The notes beneath the pieces were generated by a model that worked only from the letters and a program-made list of their open reading frames with translations, was not told the DNA's origin and did no database searches. Below, piece after piece: positions 1-6,010 of a stretch of DNA of 6,010 bases. Within the stretch, counting starts at the first letter, position 1; each line of letters starts with the position of its first letter. The DNA is from an uncultured Eubacteriales bacterium (GTDB taxonomy: Bacteria > Bacillota_A > Clostridia > Oscillospirales > Oscillospiraceae): the NCBI GenBank assembly GCA_949742895.1, contig CATJRT010000097.1:1-6010 (forward strand). The letters run 5' to 3'. The position numbers were made by a program, and so were the translations under genes.

Positions 1-773
1 ACGACGCCGGGGGCCTGGACTGGGGGCGGATGATCGCCTTCTGGGACGGCGGCATGGCGATCTACGGCACCGTTATTGCCGGAGCGCTGGTAGTCTTTTT
101 CTATACGCGCTATAAGAAAATTAAATTTGGGGCCATGTCGGATTTGGCTGTCATGGGGCTGCTCCTGGGACAGATCATTGGCCGCTGGGCCAACTTCATC
201 AACCGGGAGGCCTTCGGCGGCGTCACGGAGCTGCCCTGGCGGATGCGCCTGTGGGTCAGCGCCTACCAATATGTTGACGTCCACCCCACCTTCCTGTACG
301 AGAGCCTGTGGAACCTGGTGGGTCTCCTGCTGATTCTGTTTGTCATCTCCAAGGGCCGCCGCTTCGACGGGGAAAATACCTGGTTCTACTTCCTCTGGTA
401 CGGCCTGGGCCGGACCTGGATTGAGGGCATGCGGACCGACAGCCTCTATCTCTTCAACTGGACCTTCATGGGCGAGCCCGTCCGGGTCTCCCAGGCCCTG
501 AGCCTGCTGTTGGCGGCTGCCGCCGCGTGTATGCTTTTTTACCACATCTGTATCCGGAAGGACCGTCCGGAAAGCCTCCTGGTAAACCAGCTGGCGGCGG
601 AGGCCGCCGCTCAAGCCGAGGCCGCCCAAGACGATACGGCCCCCGAGCCGGAGGCCCAAGCTGACACGGAAAACCCAGCCGCCGGAGAGGAAACGCCTCC
701 GGAGGAGCCCGCGCCCGCCCCGGAAGCAGCGAAGGCGGAAGAAAGGAAGGATGAACATGGCAGTCCTGATTGA
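1..773 (+). CDS. lgt: Prolipoprotein diacylglyceryl transferase, 3' part (N-terminus off the left edge)
   Basis: Lgt is a polytopic membrane enzyme. It transfers diacylglyceryl from phosphatidylglycerol to the lipobox cysteine of prolipoproteins, the first step of lipoprotein maturation. The frame is open from base 3; the ATG at 30 is an internal Met (FWDGGMAIYG follows), not the start. The Lgt signature GRWANFINREAFGG is encoded within 168-221 and keeps the conserved Arg, both Asn and Glu. Next come HPTFLYES (from 282) and WYGLGRTWIEGMR, which carries the late conserved Arg. About five hydrophobic segments are visible, fitting the C-terminal part of a seven-helix protein. The position usually held by the essential His (E. 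coli H103, FHGG) is Tyr here (IYGT), which I believe occurs in other Firmicutes. After the last helix a 59-residue Ala/Glu/Pro-rich tail (594-770) extends into the presumed cytoplasm; this is unusual. The TGA stop at 771-773 lies inside folD. Confidence 0.95.
   Translation, partial: DAGGLDWGRMIAFWDGGMAIYGTVIAGALVVFFYTRYKKIKFGAMSDLAVMGLLLGQIIGRWANFINREAFGGVTELPWRMRLWVSAYQYVDVHPTFLYESLWNLVGLLLILFVISKGRRFDGENTWFYFLWYGLGRTWIEGMRTDSLYLFNWTFMGEPVRVSQALSLLLAAAAACMLFYHICIRKDRPESLLVNQLAAEAAAQAEAAQDDTAPEPEAQADTENPAAGEETPPEEPAPAPEAAKAEERKDEHGSPD
743..750 (+). promoter_or_regulatory. Ribosome binding site of folD
   Basis: The purine run AAGGAAGG lies inside the end of lgt. It sits 6 bases before the ATG at 757 but directly abuts the ATG at 751, so spacing favours 757 as the folD start. 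Its location within lgt suggests translational coupling between the two genes. Confidence 0.6.
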
Positions 774-1602
774 CGGCAAGGCCCTTGCCGCGAAAATCAA
801 AGCCCAGGTCAAGGAGGACGCGGCCCGCCTGTCCCGAACCCCGGGCCTGGCGGTGGTCCTGGTCGGGGAGGACCCGGCCTCCCAAATCTATGTCCGGGGC
901 AAGGAGCGGGACTGCGGCGAGTGCGGCATCCGCAGCTTTCCCCACCGCCTCCCGGCAGAGACCAGCCAAGAGGCGCTGCTGGCCCTGCTGGACGAACTGA
1001 ACCGGGACGGCGCCGTGGACGGTATCCTGGTCCAGCTCCCCCTGCCCAGGCACCTGGACCAGCAGCTGGTGCTGGACGCCATCCGTCCCGACAAGGACGT
1101 CGACTGCTTCCATCCCCTGAACGCGGGCAGGATGACCCTGGGGCGGGAGGGCTTCAAGCCCTGCACCCCGGCCGGGGTCATGGAGCTTTTGCGGACTTAT
1201 GACATCCCCGTCCGCGGAAAACGCTGTGTCGTCCTGGGCCGGAGCAGCCTGGTGGGCCAGCCCCTGGCGGCCCTGCTGACCCAGGCCGACGGCACCGTCA
1301 CCCTCTGCCACTCCCGGACGGAGGGCCTGGCGGAGCTCACCCGTGAAGCGGATATCCTTGTCTCCGCTGTAGGCCGCAGCGGCCTGGTTACCGCGGATAT
1401 GGTAAAAGAGGGCGCCGCCGTCATCGACGTGGCCATGAACCGCGGGGCGGACGGCAAGCTCCAGGGCGACGTGGACTTCGCCCCGGTGTCGGAGCGGGCG
1501 GCGTACATCACCCCCGTCCCCGGCGGCGTGGGCCCTATGACCAGGGCCATGCTCATGAAAAGCGTGCTCTACGCCGCGGGACTCCACCAGGGGACCGTTT
1601 AA
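757..1602 (+). CDS. folD: Bifunctional methylenetetrahydrofolate dehydrogenase / methenyltetrahydrofolate cyclohydrolase
   Basis: FolD is a cytosolic enzyme. It oxidises 5,10-methylene-THF to 5,10-methenyl-THF with NADP+ and hydrolyses that to 10-formyl-THF, supplying one-carbon units for purine and formyl-Met synthesis. The product is 281 residues, a normal family length. Numbering from the ATG at 757, the active-site pair is Y45/K49 (E. coli Y50/K54). The signature DGILVQLPLP spans 88-97 and contains Q93. PDKDVDCFHP (111-120) contains the folate-binding Asp, D116; Cys stands where Gly is usual (KDVDGFHP). The Rossmann NADP loop GRSSLVGQP is at 161-169, and the C-terminal signature PVPGGVGPMT is at 253-262. 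All catalytic residues I can identify are intact. The start could instead be 751, adding Met-Asn; 757 has better ribosome-site spacing and gives the typical MAxxIDGK N-terminus. It overlaps lgt by 17 bases and is followed by tandem terminators. Confidence 0.97.
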   Translation: MAVLIDGKALAAKIKAQVKEDAARLSRTPGLAVVLVGEDPASQIYVRGKERDCGECGIRSFPHRLPAETSQEALLALLDELNRDGAVDGILVQLPLPRHLDQQLVLDAIRPDKDVDCFHPLNAGRMTLGREGFKPCTPAGVMELLRTYDIPVRGKRCVVLGRSSLVGQPLAALLTQADGTVTLCHSRTEGLAELTREADILVSAVGRSGLVTADMVKEGAAVIDVAMNRGADGKLQGDVDFAPVSERAAYITPVPGGVGPMTRAMLMKSVLYAAGLHQGTV

Positions 1603-1640
1603 GGCACCATATTGGTTTTGCCAAAATGCCATCAAACACG

Positions 1641-1667
1641 AAGGGGGACCTCTGTGGGGTCCCCCTT
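1641..1667 (+). other. Perfect 10-bp hairpin downstream of folD
   Basis: AAGGGGGACC (1641-1650) and GGTCCCCCTT (1658-1667) are exact reverse complements around a 7-base loop. The hairpin begins 38 bases after the folD stop. No T-tract follows (TCCCCTCCC comes next), so by itself it is a weak terminator candidate. It could act as a 3'-end stabilising structure or be part of the larger hairpin block. Confidence 0.6.
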
Positions 1668-1697
1668 TCCCCTCCCGATAAAAGGGGGGATTTTTTT
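1668..1697 (+). terminator. Candidate intrinsic terminator 1 of the lgt-folD unit
   Basis: Bases 1668-1674 (TCCCCTC) pair with 1684-1690 (GGGGGGA): seven pairs including one T-G wobble, around a 9-base loop. Seven consecutive Ts follow at 1691-1697. It directly abuts the preceding perfect hairpin, so the two may compete or stack. The wobble and larger loop make it a less standard terminator than the next one. Confidence 0.5.
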
Positions 1698-1705
1698 CGG
1701 CTTCA

Positions 1706-1734
1706 GGGAGCCCCATTGGGGACTCCCTTTTTTT
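1706..1734 (+). terminator. Intrinsic terminator 2 of the lgt-folD unit
   Basis: GGGAGCCCC (1706-1714) pairs with GGGG (1718-1721) and CTCCC (1723-1727), leaving one bulged A at 1722 and a 3-base ATT loop. Seven Ts follow at 1728-1734. This is the clearest rho-independent terminator in the window. It separates the lgt-folD transcript from the SLH gene. Confidence 0.75.
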
Positions 1735-1825
1735 GCCATAATATTTGGAAGAAATCGGATTCCGTTATTTCCCTCTGGCAAATCAAAACAGCGAATCGTA
1801 CGGCGATTTTCACTTCGGTTAAAAG

Positions 1826-1853
1826 GGGCGAAAAAGCCTAGACAGGGCGAAAA
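1826..1853 (+). repeat. Direct repeat GGGCGAAAA x2 flanking the candidate -35 box
   Basis: GGGCGAAAA occurs at 1826-1834 and again at 1845-1853, 19 bases start to start, or a little under two helical turns. The two copies sit on either side of the proposed -35 hexamer (1839-1844). A looser relative, GGCGATTTT, lies at 1802-1810. The placement would suit a regulator-binding site, but no regulator is known and short repeats like these can arise by chance. Confidence 0.3.
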
Positions 1854-1867
1854 TTTCAGGTTAAATT
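1839..1867 (+). promoter_or_regulatory. Candidate sigma-A-type promoter of the SLH protein gene
   Basis: TAGACA (1839-1844, five of six matches to TTGACA) is followed after 17 bases by TAAATT (1862-1867, four of six to TATAAT). It lies downstream of the terminators and in the AT-richer part of the gap, where a promoter for the SLH gene is needed. Transcription would begin near 1874-1876, leaving a leader of about 125 bases. No better-spaced pair was found by eye, but a weak -10 box leaves real doubt. Confidence 0.4.
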
Positions 1868-2001
1868 GCATTAGCGCAAGGCGCCGGACGCGTCTTTTCC
1901 GCAGCGGCCTGATCGGAGTTGGCTAGCCTCCTATTTCACTCAGGCCCGCCCCGCGAATCGACCGCCCGCCGCTTTCGCAAATCTTAAAGGAGGAATGTTT
2001 C
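1868..2001 (+). other. Probable 5' leader of the SLH gene; no gene seen
   Basis: This stretch between the candidate promoter and the start codon is GC-rich and holds only short inverted repeats: TTGC/GCAA at 1866-1879 (its first two bases overlap the proposed -10 box), the palindromes GACGCGTC (1887-1894) and GGCTAGCC (1921-1928), and GCGAA/TTCGC with a 16-base loop (1953-1978) just before the ribosome site. I recognise no riboswitch, T-box or leader peptide. A long leader would be in keeping with S-layer genes, where leaders often stabilise the mRNA, but that role here is inferred. Confidence 0.3.
1986..1993 (+). promoter_or_regulatory. Strong ribosome binding site of the SLH gene
   Basis: AAAGGAGG is a near-ideal Shine-Dalgarno sequence, 8 bases before the ATG at 2002. 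It fixes the start codon and points to high translation. A nearby ATG at 1995 is out of frame and too close to the site. Confidence 0.9.
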
Positions 2002-5000
2002 ATGAAGAAATTCCTGTCCCTGGCTCTCGCTCTGATCATGACCCTTTCCCTGGTCACCATCAGCGCAGGAGCCACCGAGTACAAGGACCTCACCGACAAG
2101 GATGAGATCCAGTACGAGGAAGCAGTTACCGTCCTGAACCGGCTGGGCATTATCACCGGTTACCCCGACGGCAGCTTCCGGCCCGAGGGTGAGCTCACCC
2201 GCGGCGCCGCCGCCAAGGTCATCGCCTCCCTGATGATCGGCCCCGAGGCCGCTGAGAACCTCACCGTTTCCAGCGCCCCCTACACCGACGTCCCTGTTGA
2301 CAACAACTTCGCGGCTGTCATCAACTACTGCAAGACCGCAAACTTCATCTCCGGCTACGGCGACGGTACCTTCCGTCCCAACGGCAAGCTCACCGGCTAC
2401 GCCTTCAGCAAGATGCTCCTCGGCGCTCTGGGCTACAAGAGCGCGCATGAGGGCTTCGAGGGCGCCGGCTGGAACATGAAGGTCGCCGCCATCGGCAATG
2501 AGGCCCACCTGTTCGATAGCGTGTCCTTCAAGGGCAACGAGAAGATCACCCGTGATGTCGCCTGCCAGCTGGCCCTGAATACCCTGAAGGCTACCATGGT
2601 CGAGTACAACGGCGGCATGAACGTCACCAACGGCAACCAGTCCGTGGTTGTGAACCCCACCCGCAGCTACAAGTTCAGCAACCAGGAGTTCGCCCGCCAC
2701 ATCAACAACAAGAAGGCTAGCAACACGAACAACGTCGCTGACGACGTGTTCACCGTGGAGTTCGGCGAGGAGCACTTTGTTGACCTGCGCATGGACCACG
2801 ACCGTACCACCAATGATGCCTTCGGCCGCCCCGCCAACGAGTGGAGCTACAAGAAGGTCACCATCGGCACCTTCCCCATTGAGCCCGATTACGTGTTTAC
2901 CGCCCAGACCTCTCACCTGGACGCCACCGACGCCGCCAAGAACCGCGCTACCGGCCTCGGCAACCTCAAGCTGGACGATGGTGAGCGAACCCCTCAGTAC
3001 ACCAACTTCTGGCTGAACGGCGAGAAGGTTGAGCTGGACAGAAACGGCAAGTGGCAGGGCAGCAATGCCTTCGGCTTCGCCAGCAACGACGCCAAGGTTG
3101 CCGACATCTCCGACCTGACCGACAACGGCGCGATCGTTGAGGTCTATGTGGACGATGATACCGCCAACTGGATCCGTGATGTTGTGGTCATCAAGACCCA
3201 GCTCATGGAGGTCCGCCGCACCGGCAGCGACTATGTCGCCCTGCAGGCTTATGACAACGGCGAGCCCGACAACAAGACTGTCGGTAATCCCAGCAACGGC
3301 TTTAACCAGGCCGCTATCAACGAGTCCGTGAACAACATTCAGGTCGAGGACGACGCTTATGCCGTGGTCAAGGACCTGAAGGTTGGCGACATCGTGGCCG
3401 TGGTCCCCGTGGCCACCGACGAGAACGGCAACGAGTACGACGTGGCCGAGGCCTATGTCCCCGAGGAGGTCAAGGGCGCTCTGTCTGCCGCCGAGACCTA
3501 CAGCACCAAGCTGAACAGCGAGAAGAAGACCGTCAACGTCACCGTGGGCGGCACCAAGTACAACGTTGCTCAGTGGAGCAAGGACCTGGTTGACATCGAC
3601 GGCGATGCCGTGAAGGTCACCAGGAAGGATGTTACCCTGTACCTGGACAAGAGCGGCAACGCCATGCTGGCCAAGGACGTGGGCAGCACCGAGGACTTCA
3701 TCATCATCGGCAGCTTCACCCGCACCATGGTGGACAACCGCATCGTCACCATCGCCAACGGCTGGGACATCAGCGGCGAGCCCCTGGAGCTGAACCTGGG
3801 CGCCAGCACCACCGTTGACAACGGCTGGAACCCCGGCGATCTGGCTTACTACACCAACGCTTCCGCCAACCACGCTGATTGGGCACTGTCCCGCCAGGGC
3901 GGCTCCAGCGACAAGGCCGACAAGACCTCCAAGCTCAAGTATGTGGTCGGCGAGGTCGTGGACGACGGAAGCTATGAGATCAAGAGCAGCAACGTGCAGG
4001 TAAAGGTCAACACCTATGGCGACGGCCGCCCGGTTAAGACCCTGAAAGATTTCCTGTACACTGACAAGAGCGTGAAGTTCGTCTATGTGAACTTCAACAC
4101 CGACGGCGAGGTTGACTCCGTCGAGGTCAAGACCGGCGTGCAGAACGTCAAGGCCGACGAGATTCACGAGGATGGCAACGGCGTCAGCAGCCATGGCGCT
4201 CAGGTCGCCGTGAAGGAAGACACCGTCAAGGCCGTCGTCATCAAGGCCGAGTCCAACGACGCCATGGCCAGCAACCTCATGTACATCCGCGAGCGTTCCG
4301 GCGGCTTCGAGAAGGACGAGAACGGCAACATGATCTACAAGTACACTGTGGTCATGATGCGTCCCAACGAGAAGGTTGACGAGGAAGTCGTCATCTACTC
4401 CGATGACAATGTCCGCGAGGATACCTTCGTGGCCTACACCGCCAAGGAGCATTCTCAGTACAGCAACTTCTATGACCTGCGCGACCACAGCAGCCTGGTG
4501 AACCGCACCACCGCTACCTATCAGGCTGAGCTGGCCAGCATCATCGACAAGAACGGCAGCCTCATCGTTCTGGGCAACTATGGCCCCGTTCTGGGCGACA
4601 ACAAGCTCCTGAAGGGCAACGAGACCGCTTTGACTCCTGCCGTTCCCGAGGTGAAGATCAACACCGAAGCCGGCGCCATCAACACCAACGGCGGCGTGCA
4701 GAACATCGTCCGCATCCGCAACGCGGAGATCGTGGACCTGCGCTATGACGCCAAGACCGCTGCCCGCGACGACCGCGAGATCAACAGCATCGACGACCTG
4801 GAGTGGTTCTTCGAGCACAAGCTGAACGTGGACGCCAACGGCGACCCCGATGACACCTACACTTACCTTGGCGACAACACCAACGCAAAGACCCTCCAGA
4901 TGCAGCTGGTCCTCAACGACAACCCCAACAGCGATTACTTCCGTGATGTCGCTCTGATTGTCATCACCGATGTTTATGACGCTGATAAGACCAACGTGGC

Positions 5001-6010
5001 CGAGCTGAAGGCTCCCGCCAGCACCGACACCGGCCTGAGCCTGAGCACGGAGACTGCTGACAAGACCAAGATCAATGGCCTGAACGTTACCGTGAAGACC
5101 GCCGACCTGAGTACCGCGAAGCTGACCCTGACTCCCGCCGCTGGCGCGACCATGACCTTCAGCGCCGCCTGCGGTTTCTCCGCTGTGACCGCTGAGGACG
5201 AGGCTGTGGCCAACGCTGACGCTCTGAGCGCTGGCACCATCAACGTGACCGTGACTGCTGCGAACGGCGACACCAAGTCCTATGCAGTGAAGGTTATCGT
5301 GGACGACGGCACCTGGACCAACGACCTTGTTGTTGATCTTGGAATTACGAATGGCAGCGATGGCTACACTGCGGCCACCTGGAAGGGTGTTACTAGCACA
5401 AATATCAAGATCGACACCGACGGCAAGACCCTGGTCGCTCCTATTCTGCTGACCGGCGACGATGAGGACACCAAGAGCCAGCTTGTCTCCGCCATGGAGC
5501 ACCTTGGCTACACTGTTGACCCCAATGATATGGTGAACGTTGGCACGGCGTGGGCGATGCCCACCACTGTGAACGGTGCGTCCTGGACCTTCGAGTGGAG
5601 CGAGGCGAACGCTAAGGGCGGCCTGGTTTATTACAAGGCTGATCCTACTGCTGAGGCTAAGCCCTACATTGCCACCCTCGGTACCACGAAGATTGCTGAT
5701 GCTGCTGGAGCCATCTTTACCAGTGGAGGAGGCGCCATTGCGGAGTCCTATGATATCGGCGGCACCTGGGTTCATGACGACGACCGCGCGATTGTTGCGG
5801 CTGATGTTGGCGAGACCCTTACCGCTAAGGTCTGGACGAAAGTGACTCCCGTGGCCAATAAGGACACTGCTGCTGCGCTTACCACCACCACTGGTAAGTA
5901 CACCTACACGTCTGTGGCGAGTGAGGGCGCTGTGAAGAATAGCGGTGCCTACATGCTGAAGGATGGAATGAGTATTGTGATGACCTTCACCCTGGCTACG
6001 GACAGCACCA
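2002..6010 (+). CDS. Secreted SLH-domain surface protein, probable S-layer protein (C-terminus off the right edge)
   Basis: The frame gives 1336 complete codons with no stop. Residues 1-24 form a signal peptide: MKKF, a hydrophobic core, then AGA before TEYKD. Three SLH units follow; such domains anchor proteins to pyruvylated secondary cell-wall polymers. Unit 1 (about 27-75) has YKDL, GYPDGSFRP and LTRG. Unit 2 (about 94-142) has YTDV, GYGDGTFRP and LTGY, without the usual Arg. Unit 3 (about 150-197) is degenerate but ends in ITRDVACQLALNTL. The remaining 1100 or more residues are rich in Asp, Asn, Lys, Thr and Val with almost no Cys (three seen: 110, 188, 1057), as in extracellular beta-rich surface proteins. 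Residues about 1010-1102 resemble a cadherin-like beta-sandwich (INVTVTAANGDTKSYAVKV). The rest matches no domain I recognise. Codon use is strongly biased: no TTA, CTA or TCA codon occurs in the first 1258 codons, suggesting high expression. An S-layer subunit is most likely; an SLH-anchored adhesin or enzyme is the alternative. Confidence 0.9.
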   Translation, partial: MKKFLSLALALIMTLSLVTISAGATEYKDLTDKDEIQYEEAVTVLNRLGIITGYPDGSFRPEGELTRGAAAKVIASLMIGPEAAENLTVSSAPYTDVPVDNNFAAVINYCKTANFISGYGDGTFRPNGKLTGYAFSKMLLGALGYKSAHEGFEGAGWNMKVAAIGNEAHLFDSVSFKGNEKITRDVACQLALNTLKATMVEYNGGMNVTNGNQSVVVNPTRSYKFSNQEFARHINNKKASNTNNVADDVFTVEFGEEHFVDLRMDHDRTTNDAFGRPANEWSYKKVTIGTFPIEPDYVFTAQTSHLDATDAAKNRATGLGNLKLDDGERTPQYTNFWLNGEKVELDRNGKWQGSNAFGFASNDAKVADISDLTDNGAIVEVYVDDDTANWIRDVVVIKTQLMEVRRTGSDYVALQAYDNGEPDNKTVGNPSNGFNQAAINESVNNIQVEDDAYAVVKDLKVGDIVAVVPVATDENGNEYDVAEAYVPEEVKGALSAAETYSTKLNSEKKTVNVTVGGTKYNVAQWSKDLVDIDGDAVKVTRKDVTLYLDKSGNAMLAKDVGSTEDFIIIGSFTRTMVDNRIVTIANGWDISGEPLELNLGASTTVDNGWNPGDLAYYTNASANHADWALSRQGGSSDKADKTSKLKYVVGEVVDDGSYEIKSSNVQVKVNTYGDGRPVKTLKDFLYTDKSVKFVYVNFNTDGEVDSVEVKTGVQNVKADEIHEDGNGVSSHGAQVAVKEDTVKAVVIKAESNDAMASNLMYIRERSGGFEKDENGNMIYKYTVVMMRPNEKVDEEVVIYSDDNVREDTFVAYTAKEHSQYSNFYDLRDHSSLVNRTTATYQAELASIIDKNGSLIVLGNYGPVLGDNKLLKGNETALTPAVPEVKINTEAGAINTNGGVQNIVRIRNAEIVDLRYDAKTAARDDREINSIDDLEWFFEHKLNVDANGDPDDTYTYLGDNTNAKTLQMQLVLNDNPNSDYFRDVALIVITDVYDADKTNVAELKAPASTDTGLSLSTETADKTKINGLNVTVKTADLSTAKLTLTPAAGATMTFSAACGFSAVTAEDEAVANADALSAGTINVTVTAANGDTKSYAVKVIVDDGTWTNDLVVDLGITNGSDGYTAATWKGVTSTNIKIDTDGKTLVAPILLTGDDEDTKSQLVSAMEHLGYTVDPNDMVNVGTAWAMPTTVNGASWTFEWSEANAKGGLVYYKADPTAEAKPYIATLGTTKIADAAGAIFTSGGGAIAESYDIGGTWVHDDDRAIVAADVGETLTAKVWTKVTPVANKDTAAALTTTTGKYTYTSVASEGAVKNSGAYMLKDGMSIVMTFTLATDST

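Larger units (their letters stand above)
1616..1742. repeat. Three-hairpin block bounded by a near-perfect 12-base direct repeat
   Basis: TTTTGCCAAAAT (1616-1627) and TTTTGCCATAAT (1731-1742) match at 11 of 12 positions. They bound a stretch holding three consecutive GC-rich hairpins. The outermost arms, 1641-1650 and 1720-1729, can also pair with each other in 9 of 10 positions counting one G-U pair, so the block has imperfect terminal inverted repeats. This arrangement fits either a tandem terminator region or a small non-coding dispersed repeat. There is no transposase, and the direct repeat could be chance. Confidence 0.35.

Noticed and set aside
30..32. ATG at 30 as the start of lgt
   Set aside because: The frame is open to the left edge and the following residues belong to the middle of Lgt. 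The N-terminal helices are missing, so this Met is internal.
466..1716. A 416-codon open frame on the minus strand across folD, the terminators and the end of lgt
   Set aside because: It is in register with folD codons and open for the same codon-bias reason. It would start inside the terminator hairpin and runs antisense to two well-supported genes.
1737..1742. CATAAT as a -10 box
   Set aside because: The hexamer is a good match, but bases 17 upstream lie inside the terminator stem and do not resemble a -35 box.
1751..1771. Imperfect hairpin GAAATCGG / CCG-TT-ATTTC
   Set aside because: It is short, AT-rich and broken by a bulge, with no T-tract or association to a gene end, so it is not supportable as a separate element.
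1612..1926. Small open frames in the gap after folD (plus strand 1612-1926 and 1626-1841, minus strand 1632-1871)
   Set aside because: They run straight through the hairpins and T-tracts, lack a convincing ribosome site and show no protein-like features.
1953..1978. GCGAA/TTCGC inverted repeat just before the SLH ribosome site as a riboswitch or translational switch
   Set aside because: The stem is only five pairs with a 16-base loop and does not cover the ribosome site. No conserved riboswitch core is recognisable.
1984..5775. A 1263-codon open frame on the minus strand
   Set aside because: It is codon-for-codon opposite the SLH gene and is open only because the sense frame contains no TTA, CTA or TCA codons. 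The sense frame has an ideal ribosome site, a signal peptide and SLH domains, whereas the antisense translation is a low-complexity Val/Gly/Ala/Asp/His sequence with no recognisable domain. It ends at a TTA in the SLH leader.

Overview
The window reads as GC-rich DNA from a Gram-positive Clostridia-type bacterium, most likely an Oscillospiraceae/Oscillospirales gut anaerobe. That placement is an inference from three things: the Firmicutes-style Lgt sequence, strong AAGGAGG-type ribosome binding sites, and a large secreted protein with N-terminal SLH domains of the kind common in that group. No 16S or other decisive marker is present.

Layout, all on the + strand. Positions 1-773 hold the 3' part of lgt (prolipoprotein diacylglyceryl transferase), whose start lies off the left edge. 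Its end overlaps the start of folD (757-1602), the bifunctional methylene-tetrahydrofolate dehydrogenase/cyclohydrolase, so the two are probably co-transcribed and translationally coupled. A 399-base gap (1603-2001) follows. Its first half is a compact block of three consecutive hairpins, two of them followed by T7 tracts, which should end the lgt-folD transcript. Its second half holds a plausible sigma-A-type promoter (1839-1867), flanking short direct repeats, and an untranslated leader of about 125 bases. From 2002 to the right edge runs one uninterrupted reading frame of 1336 complete codons with no stop reached. It encodes a secreted SLH-domain cell-surface protein, probably an S-layer or S-layer-like protein.

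The SLH gene is the dominant feature. Because it runs off the right edge it is easy to miss, and a very long open frame on the opposite strand (1984-5775) can be mistaken for the gene. That antisense frame is codon-aligned with the SLH gene and stays open only because the SLH gene never uses Leu TTA/CTA or Ser TCA there, a sign of strong codon bias and probably high expression.

Functionally the genes fall into two units. One is housekeeping: lipoprotein maturation and one-carbon metabolism. The other is a separately transcribed surface-protein gene. I see no tRNA, rRNA, CRISPR array, transposase or defence system. The points most worth a second look are the three-hairpin block (possibly a dispersed repeat), the Ala/Glu/Pro-rich tail on Lgt, the variant SLH motifs, and a codon-use shift in the last roughly 700 bases.
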